In this document: positions 13,809-15,116 of the stretch, piece by piece
How the letters are laid out: every line of letters begins with the position of its first letter
Numbering within the stretch: the stretch's first letter is position 1
Origin: Alphaproteobacteria bacterium
GTDB lineage: Bacteria > Pseudomonadota > Alphaproteobacteria > Rhizobiales > Xanthobacteraceae
Reading direction: 5' to 3'
Assembly (NCBI GenBank): GCA_005884465.1
Contig: VAZH01000066.1
Span: 1-15,116, forward strand
Length of the DNA: 15,116 nt
Program-made: the position numbers and the translations under genes
The notes under the pieces: generated by a model
Told to the model about the DNA's origin: nothing
Seen by the model: the letters and a program-made list of their open reading frames with translations, nothing else
The model's database searches: none

Positions 13809-14093
13809 TCAATGTGTGTTGCGCGAAATCGAGCCGACGAATTGTTCAGCCGGGTCTTGCCCTTCGCCGTTGTCCGCGGCGCGGCCGTTGATCCGCTGCT
13901 TCAGAAAAGCGGACGGCTTGAACACCACGACTTGACGCGGGGAAATCGGCAGATTGGCGGTCTTCGGATTGCGGCCGATGCGCTGGCCTTTTTTGAGATT
14001 TTTCTTCAGGGCTCTGTTTCCTTGCCGTCCAGAATCCACGGTCCTTACGTAAATGCGCATCGCGGCACCGGAATGCGACCCCGGATCACGCAT
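13809..14093 (-). pseudogene. IHF-alpha/HU-family remnant, C-terminal part only
   Basis: Residues 34-78 of the open frame are unmistakably the C-terminal half of a rhizobial IHF alpha subunit: KKGQRIGRNPKTANLPISPR, then QVVVFKPSAFLKQRINGRAA. This covers the DNA-bending arm with the conserved GRNPKT and the final helix. The first half, with the dimerising helices (about 45-50 residues), is missing. The preceding 33 residues of the frame have no likeness to the family, and I could not see the missing part in the other minus-strand frames of the next 70 bases. The TG of the usual KTGxE/PI turn is replaced (TANLPI). A 9-pair hairpin follows the stop. IHF needs its N-terminal half to dimerise, so the fragment should not work as IHF. 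The recognisable part covers about 13809-13997. A short divergent DNA-binding protein cannot be excluded. Confidence 0.7.
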
Positions 14094-14160
14094 CCGTTTA
14101 TGAAAACGATGTCATTCAAGGCGCGACATTCCGCGCGCTGCGCCATCGATCCGTTTCCCG

Positions 14161-14403
14161 TCACCGACGGCGCGCGACGAGAACACCGAGCAGAAACGCG
14201 ACCAACAATGAACCAAGAGGCGCTTCGCGCGCAATATTGCTCAGGATACTCAACGGCATTCCCGGCTTCCGGCCAGCGTCGATCGCGCTGCCGAGGCGCT
14301 GCGCTGTGTCGCTGACTGCTTCAGATACCTTCTCGATGGTGGGCTTGGGTTCCTGCGCCGGATCAAGGCCATCATAAACGGGTGGCCGGGCCTCATCGCT
14401 CAT
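14161..14403 (-). CDS. Small tail-anchored membrane protein (YqjD/ElaB-like layout)
   Basis: This 80-residue protein has an acidic/proline-rich start (MSDEARPPVYDGLDPAQEPK), an amphipathic helix (about 22-45, IEKVSEAVSDTAQRLGSAID), then one C-terminal membrane segment (APLGSLLVAFLLGVLVARRR, 61-80) ending in three arginines. The layout of soluble helix, then membrane anchor, then RRR recalls the DUF883 proteins YqjD/ElaB, but I do not see enough to assign the family. The start at 14403 is chosen for GGAG eight bases before it; an upstream in-frame start at 14472 would add 23 residues without such a site. It should sit in the inner membrane with the N-terminus in the cytoplasm. A weak general-stress promoter candidate lies upstream. 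Confidence 0.7.
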   Translation of the reverse strand: MSDEARPPVYDGLDPAQEPKPTIEKVSEAVSDTAQRLGSAIDAGRKPGMPLSILSNIAREAPLGSLLVAFLLGVLVARRR

Positions 14404-14428
14404 GGCTAAATCTCCAGTCGATGCTGGC

Positions 14429-14453
14429 AATCGATGAGAAGAGGAATCGTTCC
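14429..14453 (-). promoter_or_regulatory. Weak EcfG-type promoter candidate
   Basis: On the minus strand GGAAC (14453-14449) is followed after 16 bases by GATT (14432-14429). The alphaproteobacterial general-stress sigma factor EcfG recognises GGAAC-N16/17-CGTT, so the -35 is exact and the -10 imperfect. It lies 26 bases before the small membrane protein gene, the right distance for its promoter. The 188-base gap 14404-14591 otherwise shows only a small hairpin GGCGA-GAC-TCGCC at 14553-14565. Confidence 0.2.
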
Positions 14454-14591
14454 GGGTGATGGCCCGATGCAAGCTTGTCGACCGGCAAACCCGTCAAGGA
14501 CCAAAATTATTTTCGAGCGAACCATCCGGCTGGCTCTTTCACTGCCTAGCCCGGCGAGACTCGCCCAGCATGGCGCGATACCTGCCCGACG

Positions 14592-15116
14592 TCAGTTCGG
14601 CTTCGCCGCATCCGCAGACGCCGGCGCGCTCGCCGGCGCGACGGCATCGGGCGCCGCGGGCTTTGGTACGCTGCCGGTAAAACGTTCCAGCACCGAGCGC
14701 ACGGCGTCGCGGGTCTTGCGGTCCTTGACCGCATCGAGCAGCGGCGCGGAGGCCGGCGAGCGCCGGATCAGGCTTTCCGGATCGGGAAAGATCAGCGGAT
14801 CGTCCCACGGGCCCTGCACCACGAACGGCAGATCGAAGCTCGGCGTGGCATTCGCCGCCGAGGTCAGGCTGGCAACGCCCTTCATGTCGTATTCGCGCGC
14901 CGGCACCGAGGCGGTGCCGGTCATGGTGATCCGCGCCGCCGGTCCTTCCAGGCGGATATCCTCGGCGGTGGCAATGCCCTCGGCAAATTTCAGCGCGATG
15001 GTCAGATTGTCATAGGGCGTCGAGCCCGAGCGGAAATTTCCGCCGCCGGACAGCGGCCGGCGCTCCAGCCGCTTCAAGAGCTGCTCGACATTGAAGCCTG
15101 AGATCGCGCCGTCATG
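14592..15116 (-). CDS. AsmA-family protein, C-terminal part (cut by window edge)
   Basis: The frame is open to the last base of the window, so the gene begins outside it; the visible 174 residues are its end. HDGAISGFNVEQLLKRLERR is the typical start of the AsmA C-terminal domain (family pattern DGAIxGxNIxxxLR), followed by GNFRSGSTPYDNLTIALKFA, a segment on a parameter-like strand pair (IRLEGPAARITMTGTASV), and SFDLPFVVQGPWDDPLIFPDPESLIRR, where PFxVxGxWxDP is the best conserved family motif. The tail is Ala/Pro-rich and low complexity. AsmA-type proteins are large inner-membrane-anchored periplasmic proteins of the bridge-like lipid-transfer group, linked to outer-membrane assembly and phospholipid transport. 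The exact paralogue cannot be told from this part. Confidence 0.82.
   Translation of the reverse strand, partial: HDGAISGFNVEQLLKRLERRPLSGGGNFRSGSTPYDNLTIALKFAEGIATAEDIRLEGPAARITMTGTASVPAREYDMKGVASLTSAANATPSFDLPFVVQGPWDDPLIFPDPESLIRRSPASAPLLDAVKDRKTRDAVRSVLERFTGSVPKPAAPDAVAPASAPASADAAKPN

Noticed and set aside
13761..14315. Plus-strand open frame of 184 codons
   Set aside because: Antisense to the IHF remnant; no motif. The minus strand carries the recognisable protein sequence.

Overview
The window looks like chromosomal DNA of a high-GC alphaproteobacterium of the Bradyrhizobium/Rhodopseudomonas group (Nitrobacteraceae, Hyphomicrobiales). The basis is GC-rich coding with G/C third positions, two DUF465 (YdcH-like) small proteins of the type common there, IHF-alpha-like residues of rhizobial type, and intergenic palindromic repeats that I recognise from memory in that group (a cattccggg...cccggaatg element and a gcgttttc...gaaaacgc element). 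No tRNA, rRNA, CRISPR, transposase or phage genes are visible.

Layout. Bases 1-139 hold nothing I can name. A decayed response-regulator receiver (140-383) is followed by a palindromic repeat (410-536) that runs into the 3' end of a minus-strand DUF465 gene. A second DUF465 gene (981-1166) is divergent from it. Then come an L-2-hydroxyglutarate-oxidase-like flavoprotein (minus, 1266-2369), a membrane-anchored PAS-PAS-PAS-GGDEF-EAL protein (2634-5327), a second repeat (5328-5411), a full-length GlpD-like flavoprotein that lacks key substrate residues (5423-6895), and a convergent TTC38-like TPR protein (minus, 6925-8250). Divergent from the TPR gene is a tightly overlapping polyamine-type ABC transporter operon, potG-potH-potI (8408-11282), with no periplasmic binding protein beside it.

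The most system-like part is 11362-12771. A perfect TGTGA-N6-TCACA dyad precedes a papain-like (C1) cysteine peptidase with an intact catalytic set, followed 22 bases later by a chagasin-type (I42) inhibitor with a signal peptide. Chagasins inhibit C1 peptidases, so this is a probable enzyme/inhibitor operon. The peptidase has no visible export signal while the inhibitor does, which raises the question of where they meet.

The right end holds a Gly/Tyr-rich secreted protein with YYGGY repeats (13020-13418), a degenerate inverted-repeat element (13554-13730), an IHF-alpha C-terminal remnant (minus, about 13809-13997), a small tail-anchored membrane protein (minus, 14161-14403) and the C-terminal end of an AsmA-family protein that leaves the window (minus, 14592-15116).

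The window is mostly ordinary metabolism, signalling and transport genes, with decayed genes and palindromic repeats in three gaps. Functional assignments rest on motif recognition without database searches.
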